DNA from: a bacterium BMS3Bbin08 | GTDB lineage: Bacteria > Nitrospirota > Thermodesulfovibrionia > UBA6902 > BMS3Bbin08 | Direction: 5' to 3' | Assembly: GCA_002897775.1 (NCBI GenBank) | Contig: BDTR01000064.1 | Location: 1 to 64,000 of the forward strand | Length of the DNA stretch: 64,000 nt | Shown here: piece by piece, positions 35,552 through 42,744 of the stretch | Position numbering within the stretch: the stretch's first letter is position 1 | Layout: every line of letters starts with the position of its first letter | Translations under genes and position numbers: made by a program | Notes under the pieces: generated by a model | Database searches by the model: none | Seen by the model: only the letters and a program-made list of their open reading frames with translations | What the model was told of the DNA's origin: nothing

Positions 35552-37012
35552 ATGAAAAAAGACTTTGTATTATTAGCGTACGCGAATGCCAGTCCGTTCC
35601 CTTATCATTCATGGACGCCGCTTTCCATACTTGCGCCTGGCGCGTACCTTGAACAGCATGATGTGGAGGTCGAGTATTTTGACGGGAGGATCCATAAAAA
35701 GGAGCGGTTTAAAGAACTGGTAGAAAAAGGCCCCCTGCTTGTGGGTCTTTCGAGCATGACCTGCTTTCAGATCAAAAACACCCTCAGGCTGGCCTCGCTC
35801 GTCCGCCGGATCGATTCCGGGATCCCGCTGGTCTGGGGAGGCACGCATCCGTCCATGTGCGCTGAGCAGACCCTCGCGTCTGGACTTGTTGATTTTGTAG
35901 TTAAAGGCGAGGGTGAGCAGACACTGCTCGAACTTGTCCATGCCGTTGGTTCAGGGCAAAAGGAATTTAATGATATAGACGGGCTTGGCTGGAAGAGAAA
36001 CGGCGCCTGTGTCCTTAATAAAGACAGGGGATTTCTGGATATCGAAGACCTGCCTTTTCCATATGACGGCAAAGGCCGGGAGATACTGACGACCTACCTG
36101 GGCAAGACCGATACGCTTGAGAATATAGGCTATGAATCATCAAGGGGATGTCCTTATAAATGCGGTTTTTGCTATAACGTTTATTTTCACAAAAATGTGT
36201 GCAGGGTGAAAAGCGTTGAAAAGGTAAGGGCGGAACTGGTCAGGCTAAAAGAGCTTGGAGTCGGCAAGATGACATTCTATGACGATACATTCCTTGCAGG
36301 CGACAGGGACATGATGAACAGTGTTTGCGGTCTTCTCAAGGAGCTTGATCTTAAATGGATCGCTAACGTGAGAATAAACACCTTTGACGCCGAACTGCTC
36401 AGGAAGTTCAGGGAAGGCGGGTGCGTTTATCTGTTCTTCGGGATAGAATCCCCTGATGACGAGGTCCTTAAGTATATTAAAAAAGGCCAGAACCGGCGGA
36501 TGATAGACGAAGGCATCAGGCTTGTATCTCAAGGCGGGATAAAGACCCTTTATTCATTAATGATAGGCCTGCCTAATGAAACGGAAGAACAACTGAAAAG
36601 AACGCTTGATTTCGCGGACGAGATAAGAAGGATACATCCCGGCTCTGAAGTCCCTATTCAGCCTTATGTCCCCCTGCCGGGCACGGCGCTGTATGAAGAG
36701 GCTGTAAAGGCGGGATTTAAGGCGCCGACGCATCTGGAAGGCTGGAAAAATTACACCAATGATGAGATAAAAACCCCATGGGTGAAGGACCCGGCATTAT
36801 TAAACGCGATCTATATCAATACGTTTCTGGCTTTCCGGTATGAGAGGTTTCTGAAAGGTTTCTGGGGAGGGCTGGTTTTCAGGCCGTTCCATGAACTCTC
36901 GCTCTGGAGATGGAAAAAGCGGTACTTCAAATTCTTTTTCGAAGGCTGGATATATATACTCTATAAAAGATTTGGCCGGGTATTTATATTTTTGCGAAAA
37001 CATATAAAATAG
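35552..37012 (+). CDS. B12-binding radical SAM protein
   Basis: This 486-aa protein has an N-terminal cobalamin-binding-like domain (about 1-150; VGLSSMTCFQIKNT, GGTHPS) and a radical SAM domain with cluster motif GCPYKCGFCYN (about 198-208), followed by a C-terminal hydrophobic/aromatic region (FFEGWIYILYKRF). Family members methylate or rearrange lipids and other hydrophobic substrates. It lies 46 bp downstream of the glycosyltransferase. A short repeat related to ACACAGAT lies in the spacer. The exact reaction is unknown. Confidence 0.85.
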   Translation: MKKDFVLLAYANASPFPYHSWTPLSILAPGAYLEQHDVEVEYFDGRIHKKERFKELVEKGPLLVGLSSMTCFQIKNTLRLASLVRRIDSGIPLVWGGTHPSMCAEQTLASGLVDFVVKGEGEQTLLELVHAVGSGQKEFNDIDGLGWKRNGACVLNKDRGFLDIEDLPFPYDGKGREILTTYLGKTDTLENIGYESSRGCPYKCGFCYNVYFHKNVCRVKSVEKVRAELVRLKELGVGKMTFYDDTFLAGDRDMMNSVCGLLKELDLKWIANVRINTFDAELLRKFREGGCVYLFFGIESPDDEVLKYIKKGQNRRMIDEGIRLVSQGGIKTLYSLMIGLPNETEEQLKRTLDFADEIRRIHPGSEVPIQPYVPLPGTALYEEAVKAGFKAPTHLEGWKNYTNDEIKTPWVKDPALLNAIYINTFLAFRYERFLKGFWGGLVFRPFHELSLWRWKKRYFKFFFEGWIYILYKRFGRVFIFLRKHIK

Positions 37013-37061
37013 AACCAATAAAAAACCATGTTCATGCGTTAGAAAGAGACTTTGATCTCGA

Positions 37062-37085
37062 TGGACAATTGACGATTGACAATTA
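37062..37085. repeat. Short repeat overlapping apparent mutL leader
   Basis: GACAATTGACGATTGACAATT is a degenerate tandem repeat directly before mutL. It creates an in-frame TTG at 37069 that extends the reading frame, but the extension is repeat-derived, so the ATG at 37090 is preferred. Confidence 0.5.
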
Positions 37086-37089
37086 TTTT

Positions 37090-38832
37090 ATGCCTGAAAT
37101 ATCCATTCTCTCAGAATCCCTGGCAAACAAGATCGCCGCAGGCGAGGTTATAGAAAGGCCGGCCTCTGTGGTCAGGGAACTTATAGACAACTCCATTGAC
37201 GCCGGCGCAAAATTAATCACAGTTGAGGTCCTGCACGGCGGCAAAAAGCTCATGAGGGTTTCTGATGACGGCGTTGGAATGAGCAGGGAAGACGCGACCC
37301 TGTGTTTTGAAAGGCATGCCACAAGCAAAATAAGCTCAGAGGACGACCTTTTTAATATCAACACACTTGGTTTCAGGGGAGAGGCACTGGCTGCCATAGC
37401 CTCTATTTCAAAGGTAAGCCTTACAACATCTACAAGTGATTCTGACAGGGGAACCAGGGTAGATATCGGGGTAGGGCGGAAAAAACAGACCACTGACGCG
37501 CCGCCTTTGCAGGGCACAAGCGTTGAGATAAGAGATATTTTTTACAACACCCCTGCAAGAAGGAAGTTTTTAAAGACAATTTCAACAGAACTGTCCCATA
37601 TAATCGCGACAGTTACCCAAAAGGCGCTTGCATACCCTGAGATATCGTTTCATCTCAAACATAATAAGACCGGGATAATTAACGCGCCTGCTGCCAGAGA
37701 TATCAGAGAGAGATTTATACAGCTTTACAGCGAAGATATGATCAATGAATTCTTTGAGGTCAACAGGCAGATGCCGGGCTTAAGTATCCATGGCTTTTCC
37801 TCATCCCCGGACTTTACAAGGGCCGCAAGGGGCTATCAGTTTATATTCATAAACAGGAGGCCTGTAAAGAACCCGACCGTAAGCCATGCTGTGTACAGCG
37901 CCTATGACAATCTGATCCCAAAGGACAGGTATCCCGCGTATTTTCTGTTTCTTGATATAGACCCTCATAAAGTGGATGTAAATGTGCATCCTGCAAAGCG
38001 TGAGGTCAGGTTTGAATCCCAGGACGAGATACATAACATGGTTGCCATTGCGGTAAAACAGGGCCTGCATCCTCAGCAGGAACAAAGTGGAACTGCCGGG
38101 CAAATAACTTCCATGCGAGCAGAACATACAGGAAAAGCAGGGTTGTCTGCTGGAGGCGTGCGCGAAACCCTTGAGTCAGCCCTTGGTTATGAGAACAGGT
38201 CTTTCCCGGTGTCAGGGGACCTTCAGGCAGACTTTTTTACTGACAGGGGACCTGCTATTCACAGGTATTTTTATATTGGAGAGGCTTTTGTTGCGCAGGT
38301 TACAAATGACGGGCTTGTTATCATTGACCGTCACGCGGCACACGAGAGGGTGCTTTATGAAAGGCTTCTTAAAAAGACCGGCCTTGAGATAGAGAACCTG
38401 TTCCTGCCTCTCAGGGTGGAACTGCCGGCCAAAGAGTTTAATGTTCTTACTAACCATAAGGACCTTGTTAATGAATTCGGACTTGATATTGATGACTTCG
38501 GGGCGAATAATGTTGTGGTCAGGGCACTTCCCAGGGAGTTTCACAAGGCTGATATAAAAGGGCTTCTCCTTGATATAGCGTCGGGCATTCTGGATGAGCA
38601 GACATCAGGCATTAAAGGCAGATCAGAAAAACAGAAGCTCGTTCAGAACATAGCCGCCAGGCTAGCATGCCACAAATCTGTCAGGGGCAGGGAACATCTT
38701 AACGATGAAGAGCTGTCAAGGCTGATTGCTGACCTGGATAAAGCAGAGGTGCCAGACAGGTGCCCTCACGGAAGACCCACGCGTGTTTCCCTTTCCCTTG
38801 CTGATCTCAGGAAGATGTTTAAGAGGAAGTGA
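37090..38832 (+). CDS. mutL: DNA mismatch repair protein MutL
   Basis: This 580-aa GHKL ATPase has NKIAAGEVIERPASVVREL, the N motif ELIDNSIDAGA, DDGVGMS, and GFRGEALAAI. The C-terminal dimerisation domain has the endonuclease motif DRHAAHERVLYE (matching D-x-H-A-x2-E-x4-E) and CPHGRPT, so it should be a nicking MutL. The ATG at 37090 starts right at PEISILSESLANKIAAG. mutS is not in the window. Confidence 0.95.
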   Translation: MPEISILSESLANKIAAGEVIERPASVVRELIDNSIDAGAKLITVEVLHGGKKLMRVSDDGVGMSREDATLCFERHATSKISSEDDLFNINTLGFRGEALAAIASISKVSLTTSTSDSDRGTRVDIGVGRKKQTTDAPPLQGTSVEIRDIFYNTPARRKFLKTISTELSHIIATVTQKALAYPEISFHLKHNKTGIINAPAARDIRERFIQLYSEDMINEFFEVNRQMPGLSIHGFSSSPDFTRAARGYQFIFINRRPVKNPTVSHAVYSAYDNLIPKDRYPAYFLFLDIDPHKVDVNVHPAKREVRFESQDEIHNMVAIAVKQGLHPQQEQSGTAGQITSMRAEHTGKAGLSAGGVRETLESALGYENRSFPVSGDLQADFFTDRGPAIHRYFYIGEAFVAQVTNDGLVIIDRHAAHERVLYERLLKKTGLEIENLFLPLRVELPAKEFNVLTNHKDLVNEFGLDIDDFGANNVVVRALPREFHKADIKGLLLDIASGILDEQTSGIKGRSEKQKLVQNIAARLACHKSVRGREHLNDEELSRLIADLDKAEVPDRCPHGRPTRVSLSLADLRKMFKRK

Positions 38833-38890
38833 CGAAATAGTCACCTGTCCCTAAACGCCCTCTTCAATGAATTGCTGTCTTTTTTTTTAT

Positions 38891-39202
38891 TCAAAGGTTT
38901 AATGCGAAACATACAGCACTGCGAAGGTCTATAAGCTTATCATTAGACAGGGTTGTAATTAATGTTCCAATTTTTGCTTTTGAAACTGTCTGAATGTGAT
39001 CGCAGTTAATAGCACAATCACTCTTCATGCCATCCTCACGGGACAACAAGACTTCGCCTGGTATGTCTCTGATTGTTGATGTTATCGGTGCTACGGTGAC
39101 CTCGCCCAAGTACTCCAATATAGTATTTCTTGTCAGTATCACTACCGGACGTTTTTTGTCGGGACTCTTGAACTTATACCACCTTACTTCTCCCCTTTTC
39201 AT
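38891..39202 (-). CDS. mazF: MazF/PemK-type endoribonuclease toxin
   Basis: This 103-aa protein begins with KRGEVRWYKF and has the typical RPVVILTRN, VTVAPITSTIR, GEVLLSREDGMKSDCAINCDHI segments with the conserved serine/aspartate positions of MazF/PemK toxins, which cleave mRNA. It overlaps the upstream antitoxin stop by one base (TAATG), so the two are translationally coupled. It lies just downstream (in convergent orientation) of mutL and at the edge of an AT-rich accessory island. Confidence 0.9.
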   Translation of the reverse strand: MKRGEVRWYKFKSPDKKRPVVILTRNTILEYLGEVTVAPITSTIRDIPGEVLLSREDGMKSDCAINCDHIQTVSKAKIGTLITTLSNDKLIDLRSAVCFALNL

Positions 39203-39432
39203 TAATCACCCCATTCCTGCTCTGATTCCCAAACACCGAATTCTGTTTTACCAACTGGAGAACTCTCATAACCTCTTTTATGTTTTTTTTCAAGCGCGCT
39301 TATATTAACTCGTTTAATAGCCTCCCGTAAGGCTTTGCGCGCAAACGCGGAACGGGTTGTTTTTAATTTTTTTGCAAGCTTATCTACGGCTTCTACCAGG
39401 TCATCATCTAATGTCATCTGAACGGTTCTCAT
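39202..39432 (-). CDS. mazE: Ribbon-helix-helix antitoxin (MazE-like)
   Basis: This protein of about 76 aa has an N-terminal ribbon-helix-helix of the CopG/MetJ type (MRTVQMTLDDDLVEAVDKLA, KKLKTTRSAFARKAL). The ATG at 39432 is favoured because GGAGGTGTTT immediately upstream acts as ribosome site; the upstream ATG at 39444 overlaps that site. It is the partner of the MazF toxin. The C-terminal part would bind the toxin. Confidence 0.85.
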   Translation of the reverse strand: MRTVQMTLDDDLVEAVDKLAKKLKTTRSAFARKALREAIKRVNISALEKKHKRGYESSPVGKTEFGVWESEQEWGD

Positions 39433-39465
39433 AAACACCTCCATTTAATGTGGATACTTATAGCT

Positions 39466-39494
39466 ATAATAACCCACATTACGCGCGATGTCAA
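39466..39494 (-). promoter_or_regulatory. mazEF promoter
   Basis: On the minus strand a consensus -35 TTGACA (39489-39494) and -10 TATTAT (39466-39471) are separated by exactly 17 bp, ending about 34 bp upstream of the antitoxin ATG. An overlapping TATAGCTATA palindrome could be the autorepressor site. Confidence 0.65.
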
Positions 39495-39934
39495 ATAATA
39501 TTGATAATTAAAATGTAAAATGTCAGGTTTAACCGCCTTGGGCGGGCTTTACGGGAGGCTGATGACCTTTTACCCCTCTTTTTTTCCCCTTACTTAGACA
39601 GTTCCAATGTCAATAATTAAGTATGGTGTCCCAGGAATTTGAATTCATAATTCATCGCAGGAAGTCCTGGAAGTCTGGTAATACCTCTCGTAAAATCGAG
39701 TCTACGACTTTCAGCATATTAAACTCTTTTTGACAATAAAACAATATAATACGACTGTCGTATTTGCTGATATTACAGACAATATACGATTTATGTTGCT
39801 TTAATTGCCTTATCTATAATTAAGGGGATTTTTAACTTGCTTATAGCAATATGTTTTGATAACGTAAAACAACGCGGAGAGTAAAATACGACACTCGTAT
39901 ATTAAATGATATCTCTGAAAATAATTGAAAATAA
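39495..39934. other. AT-rich region with paired operator-like palindromes
   Basis: This 440-bp stretch has no convincing gene. It holds a perfect palindrome, ATACGAC-T-GTCGTAT (39749-39763), overlapping a TATAAT (39745-39750). It also holds a second related site, ATACGA-CAC-TCGTAT (39886-39900). The shared half-site ATACGA suggests one regulator binds both. A small GC hairpin (CCGCC/GGCGG at 39533-39545) lies near mazEF. What the sites control is unclear; a 37-codon ORF begins at 39935. Confidence 0.45.
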
Positions 39935-40048
39935 ATGGCTGATAATTTAAAAAAGTTTTTTAGACTTGCTGAAGAAATTGATAATAAAAAAAGGAATGAA
40001 AAAAGACGATATAAACTACAATATTTATCATACATATCCGGGACATGA
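39935..40048 (+). CDS. Small basic ORF, possible truncated gene
   Basis: A 37-aa ORF (MADNLKKFFRLAEEIDNKKR, then a basic tail) starts 35 bp after the second ATACGA palindrome. It precedes the first attC-like site, so it would be the last gene of an upstream cassette. It could equally be a degenerate fragment. Composition matches the island. No family recognised. Confidence 0.3.
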   Translation: MADNLKKFFRLAEEIDNKKRNEKRRYKLQYLSYISGT

Positions 40049-40122
40049 AGTTGGTTGTAGATTGCGGCTCTATTACTTCTCACACGCTCAGATTTAAAAA
40101 AGAAAAGAACAAAGAAATAAAA

Positions 40123-40252
40123 AGATATCAAAGCACTGCACGGGACAAGTACCAGAAGTGCTCTTTTTGATTTTGAAAATTTTAAGTATGCAAACGATTA
40201 TTTTCCATGATAAACTTTTTATAGGTACTTGCCCGTGAGTTCCACGTTATGT
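40123..40252 (+). other. attC-like recombination site A
   Basis: The left part, AGATATC-AAAGCACT, leads into the stem arm GCACGGGACAAGTACC (40138-40153). The right arm GGTACTTGCCCGTG (40224-40237) matches it with a single extrahelical base. The site ends with the R' box GTTATGT (40246-40252). The expected R'' for this R' is ACATAAC; AGATATC differs at two positions. The 130-bp length is in the known 57-141 bp range of integron attC sites. The left half is nearly repeated at 40902-40932. Confidence 0.6.
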
Positions 40253-40287
40253 GTCAAAGTTGTTTTAATCACTTTAAAATGCTCGCC

Positions 40288-40318
40288 TTGACAATGATAT
40301 CAATAATGATACTATAAT
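40288..40318 (+). promoter_or_regulatory. hicA promoter (leaderless)
   Basis: TTGACA (40288-40293) and TATAAT (40313-40318) have a 19-bp spacing, and the hicA ATG is at 40324. Transcription would start at or next to the start codon, implying leaderless translation. It lies inside the cassette, after attC-like site A. Confidence 0.45.
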
Positions 40319-40323
40319 AATAT

Positions 40324-40584
40324 ATGGCTAAAATTAAAGACATTCTCATACAAATGAATCACAGTCCTGAAAATGTAAGATTCAAGGACTTGTGTATGGT
40401 TTGTGATTATTATTTTGGGAATGCCCGTCAAAGGGGAAGTAGTCATCGAATATATAAAACACCATGGCAGGGAGACCCTCGGGTGAATATTCAGAATAAC
40501 AAAGGAAAGGCTAAAGCATATCAAGTAAAACAAGTGCTTATGGCCATTGAAAGATTGGAGGTAAATTATGGCACTGAAAAATGA
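40324..40584 (+). CDS. hicA: HicA-type toxin
   Basis: This 86-aa protein has the HicA-like region GSSHRIYKTPWQGDPRVNIQ, followed by KGKAKAYQVKQVL; the dsRBD-like HicA fold degrades mRNA using a conserved His (in SSHR). The ORF overlaps hicB by 17 bp. It lies between attC-like sites A and B, so the pair is a cassette. Leaderless start is likely. Toxin first, then antitoxin, as in classical hicAB. Confidence 0.85.
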   Translation: MAKIKDILIQMNHSPENVRFKDLCMVCDYYFGNARQRGSSHRIYKTPWQGDPRVNIQNNKGKAKAYQVKQVLMAIERLEVNYGTEK

Positions 40585-40897
40585 TCATTATACCTACCGC
40601 GTTACTTGGTCTGAAGAAGACAAGGAATATGTAGGGTTGTGTGCAGAATTTCCAAGCTTAAGCTGGCTATCCAGAACTCCTGAAGGAGCGTTAAAAGGCA
40701 TTCGTAAAGTGCTTGCTGATGTAGTAGAGGATATGAAAAAAAGTGGTGAAGCAATACCAGAGCCAATTGCTAATAGAAACTACAGCGGAAAATTTATGGT
40801 ACGTGTTCTACCAGAAGCACATAGAAAACTTGCTATTCAAGCAGCAGAAGCTGGAGTCAGTTTAAACCGTCTTGCCAGTACAAAACTAAGCAAATAA
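40568..40897 (+). CDS. hicB: HicB-type antitoxin
   Basis: This 109-aa protein has an N-terminal HicB partial RNase H-like fold (YRVTWSEEDKEYVGLCAEFP) and a C-terminal ribbon-helix-helix (MVRVLPEAHRKLAIQAAEA, LNRLA). It neutralises HicA and represses the operon. It overlaps hicA by 17 bp. The stop at 40895-40897 is followed within 5 bp by attC-like site B, exactly as expected for a gene cassette. Confidence 0.88.
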   Translation: MALKNDHYTYRVTWSEEDKEYVGLCAEFPSLSWLSRTPEGALKGIRKVLADVVEDMKKSGEAIPEPIANRNYSGKFMVRVLPEAHRKLAIQAAEAGVSLNRLASTKLSK

Positions 40898-40901
40898 AAT
40901 C

Positions 40902-41031
40902 ACATATCAAAGCACTGCACGGGACAAGTGCCAGCAGTACTGATTTTGACTTTGATTAGTTATTGGTTTTCAAATCGGTTCATTTGCAAGTTATACGCTT
41001 CAGGCACGCACCCATGACCATGGCGTTATAT
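40902..41031 (+). other. attC-like recombination site B
   Basis: R'' ACATATC (40902-40908) and AAAGCACTGCACGGGACAAG, nearly the same as the left half of site A, are followed by GTGCC. The complementary right half GGCACGCACCCATG (from about 41003) and R' box GTTATAT (41025-41031) complete it. The R'' box fits the 5' end of its own cassette (GTTATGT at site A) at six of seven bases, as the circular-cassette model predicts. Confidence 0.6.
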
Positions 41032-41062
41032 TTTTTAAAAAAGTAATAAAGGGATATTAAAT

Positions 41063-41467
41063 ATGAAAGTAAAATTGTATTTTCTTGCAATTCTGTTTTT
41101 ACTCATACCTATTGCAGCAGAAGCGGAGGATTGGGTTAGATATGCGGAACCGTCAGTTGGAACTGAAATATATTATGATTCAGAAAGTATAGAACAAATG
41201 AGCAACAAAATCATAAGGGTGTGGTTGAAAACAGAGAAGAGTATCGATCTGTACACTGATCTTTCCCGAACATATCTGAAAACAAGAAAAATATTACAGG
41301 AAATCAATTGCAGCAATAGAAAAACACGCGTGATTACAATAAACGATTACCACACAAATGGCACAGAGGATTCGACATCCTATGATGATCTTCGTTGGAA
41401 CTATGCGGGGCCAGGTACTGATATGAAACGTCTTTATGACATGGTGTGTTCTGATTATCGCCTATAG
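41063..41467 (+). CDS. Secreted surface-adhesin E-like protein
   Basis: This 134-aa protein has a cleavable signal peptide (KVKLYFLAILFLLIPIAAEA|EDW). The mature part has a VGTEIYYDSESI, RVWLKTEKS, INCSNRKTR and a final VCSDY pattern of surface-adhesin protein E-like proteins, with two cysteines likely disulfide-linked. It is the gene of the cassette that begins at attC-like site B. Function is unknown. Confidence 0.65.
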   Translation: MKVKLYFLAILFLLIPIAAEAEDWVRYAEPSVGTEIYYDSESIEQMSNKIIRVWLKTEKSIDLYTDLSRTYLKTRKILQEINCSNRKTRVITINDYHTNGTEDSTSYDDLRWNYAGPGTDMKRLYDMVCSDYRL

Positions 41468-41471
41468 TTAA

Positions 41472-41723
41472 TTGAACCATTGGGGGTATGAAAAAGAAGT
41501 AAGGGTTTATGCAACCTTGGATGACATAGACTCAGATGGATATTATTACTATAAGGGTATCCCAGCGTCAGCAATAAAAGAAGTCTATTTGGGTCTTCGC
41601 TCTGATGATTCGACTAAATTAATTGCAGACTGTCTGAGGAAGAAAACGAAATATGAGCATTTAAAAATCTATAAAATGTATAAACACAACATAGCTTTCA
41701 AATTGGTTCCAAAGGAGATATAA
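41472..41723 (+). pseudogene. DUF2971-like C-terminal fragment
   Basis: An 83-aa ORF (GYEKEVRVYATL ... YYYYKGIPASAIKEVYLGL) resembles the C-terminal part of DUF2971 proteins, where W.YEKEWR is characteristic, but the N-terminal two-thirds are missing. It starts at a TTG right after the adhesin-E stop, with no attC between them. This suggests that a deletion fused it to the previous cassette gene. Its 3' end leads directly into a degenerate attC-like R'' box. Confidence 0.5.
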
Positions 41724-41807
41724 CAGCGGCTAACACCACTCGAGAGGGATGCGGAAATAAGCTTTTTCCTGCATATATACAGATCAAATAAAAATTTGAA
41801 GTTTGTC
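41718..41807 (+). other. Degenerate attC-like site
   Basis: ATATAAC (41718-41724) is the exact complement of the R' box GTTATAT of site B, as expected for the R'' box of the cassette that starts there. Downstream is a hairpin ATGC-GGAA/TTCC-T-GCAT with an extrahelical T (41750-41774) and a weak GTTTGTC (41801-41807) as possible R'. The right end is unclear. Confidence 0.4.
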
Positions 41808-41831
41808 ACTCCAAAGGGATATAATGTAAAT

Positions 41832-42023
41832 ATGGAAAAGATGAAATATATTCATTGGCAGGATGAGGGCATGTGGTTGGGATATATGGAAGAATATCCC
41901 GATTACATGACTCAAGGGGAATCGGCAGAAGAACTCGAAGATAATCTCAAGGATATTTATAAAGAACTTACCAGCGGAAATATCCCCTGTGTGCGCAAAA
42001 TCTCAGAACTCCAGGTCTCTTGA
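41832..42023 (+). CDS. hicB: HicB-family antitoxin (short)
   Basis: A 63-aa ORF from ATG 41832 (or 75 aa from a TTG at 41796) reads YIHWQDEGMWLGYMEEYPDY followed by TQGESAEELEDNLKDIY, the HicB single-domain pattern. It is followed, with a TTGA overlap, by a hicA reading frame, in the hicB-hicA order of the short-type modules. It is the first gene of the cassette ending at attC-like site C. Confidence 0.75.
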   Translation: MEKMKYIHWQDEGMWLGYMEEYPDYMTQGESAEELEDNLKDIYKELTSGNIPCVRKISELQVS

Positions 42024-42193
42024 AAAGAAAAGAATTAATAAAATAGATCGAGAAGAATGGGTGCGTTTTCATCAGGCATGGAGGGAAGCATGACTGGTAT
42101 CAAAATCCAAAATCAAAAGTCTGCCAGCCGATACCAAGACACAAAGAAATTAACAAACGTCTCGCCAAACACATAATCAAGAAATTAAAATAA
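42020..42193 (+). pseudogene. hicA: hicA toxin with in-frame amber stop
   Basis: Reading from TTG 42020, which overlaps the hicB stop as TTGA, gives LKRKELIK, then TAG at 42044-42046, then IEKNGCVFIRHGGKHDWYQN, then PKSKVCQPIPRHKEINKRLA and KHIIKKLK before TAA at 42191-42193. Apart from the single stop this is a complete 57-codon HicA with the HGGKHD active-site region. The single nonsense change would inactivate the toxin while leaving the frame intact. The stop lies 3 bp before attC-like site C. Confidence 0.8.
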
Positions 42194-42195
42194 TT

Positions 42196-42250
42196 GTCTA
42201 ACCTGTCATTCGAGCCAATGCGTACCGCATGGCTCAATTTTGCGTTGCAT
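42196..42250 (+). other. attC-like recombination site C
   Basis: R'' GTCTAAC (42196-42202) and R' GTTGCAT (42244-42250) enclose a 55-bp site. The inner stem GAGCC-A-ATGCG / CGCAT-GGCTC has one extrahelical A and a three-base loop, TAC. It starts 2 bp after the hicA pseudogene stop, and the next ORF starts 1 bp after R'. This is the most compact and one of the clearest sites in the array. An extrahelical base in the stem is a hallmark of attC sites recognised as folded single strands. Confidence 0.75.
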
Positions 42251-42251
42251 A

Positions 42252-42476
42252 ATGAAAATATTAAGCAAAATATCAAACCCAAAGGTTTTATATTCACGGT
42301 TGGATGTAATGATGGACAAAGAATTGATGCCAGAAAAGCATGGTCTTTATGCCTGGTACTTTAAAAATGTTGGCTACTTATTTAACAAAGATGATCAAGA
42401 GCACTTTAAGATCAAGGAATGTTTGATTTATTGTCTACCCGAGGGAAAGGGGTCAGACATGACTATTGACATTTGA
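42252..42476 (+). pseudogene. Truncated GIY-YIG-like cassette gene
   Basis: The ORF starts directly after attC-like site C (ATG 42252). It encodes about 65 native residues with LYSRLDVMMDKELMPEKHG followed by LYAWYFK, resembling the N-terminal GIY motif region of GIY-YIG nuclease-family proteins. It is cut off by the MITE at 42449, which supplies the last codons and stop. The nuclease domain is missing, so it is non-functional in its original sense. Confidence 0.5.
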
Positions 42477-42548
42477 CTGCCTTCAAGTCAATTAATTAGA
42501 AAACAATTTGTCAGTATCGTTGAAAAGTCAATAGTCATGTCTGACCCC
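42449..42548. mobile_element. 100-bp MITE with 22-bp perfect terminal inverted repeats
   Basis: Both ends read GGGGTCAGACATGACTATTG (first 20 of 22 identical bases) inward, with a short AT-rich centre. The end pattern GGGTCAG...TTGACAT matches the left end of the transposase element at 277-1202. The element is too short to encode protein and is likely mobilised in trans by a RAYT/IS200-like enzyme. It sits exactly at the junction of two different truncated cassette genes. Confidence 0.75.
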
Positions 42549-42549
42549 A

Positions 42550-42714
42550 TATTTCCTTTACGCGTGGAAAGGTTTTGATTGGGAGACAATGAACAGATTA
42601 CATGAGAAAGGATATATTAGTAATCCCATTGGTAAGCAAAAGTCAGTAGGTGTTTCACCGGAAGGACAAAAAAAGGCAGAAGAGTTATTCAAGAAATATT
42701 GTATGCCTGATTAA
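42550..42714 (+). pseudogene. DUF6429-like C-terminal fragment
   Basis: The frame entering from the MITE reads YAWKGFDWETMNRLHEKGYI followed by SNPIGKQKSVGVSPEG and AEELFKKYC, matching the C-terminal part of DUF6429 small proteins. The N-terminal half is missing. It is not the continuation of the GIY-YIG-like gene on the other side of the MITE, so insertion was accompanied by a deletion. Confidence 0.6.
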
Positions 42715-42744
42715 CTTGGATATTTAATTTGCAGGTGGTATAAC

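Noticed and set aside
39841-40131. Minus-strand 96-aa ORF in the island
   Set aside because: Phe/Leu-rich sequence from AT-rich DNA opposite a small plus-strand ORF; no ribosome site or family pattern.
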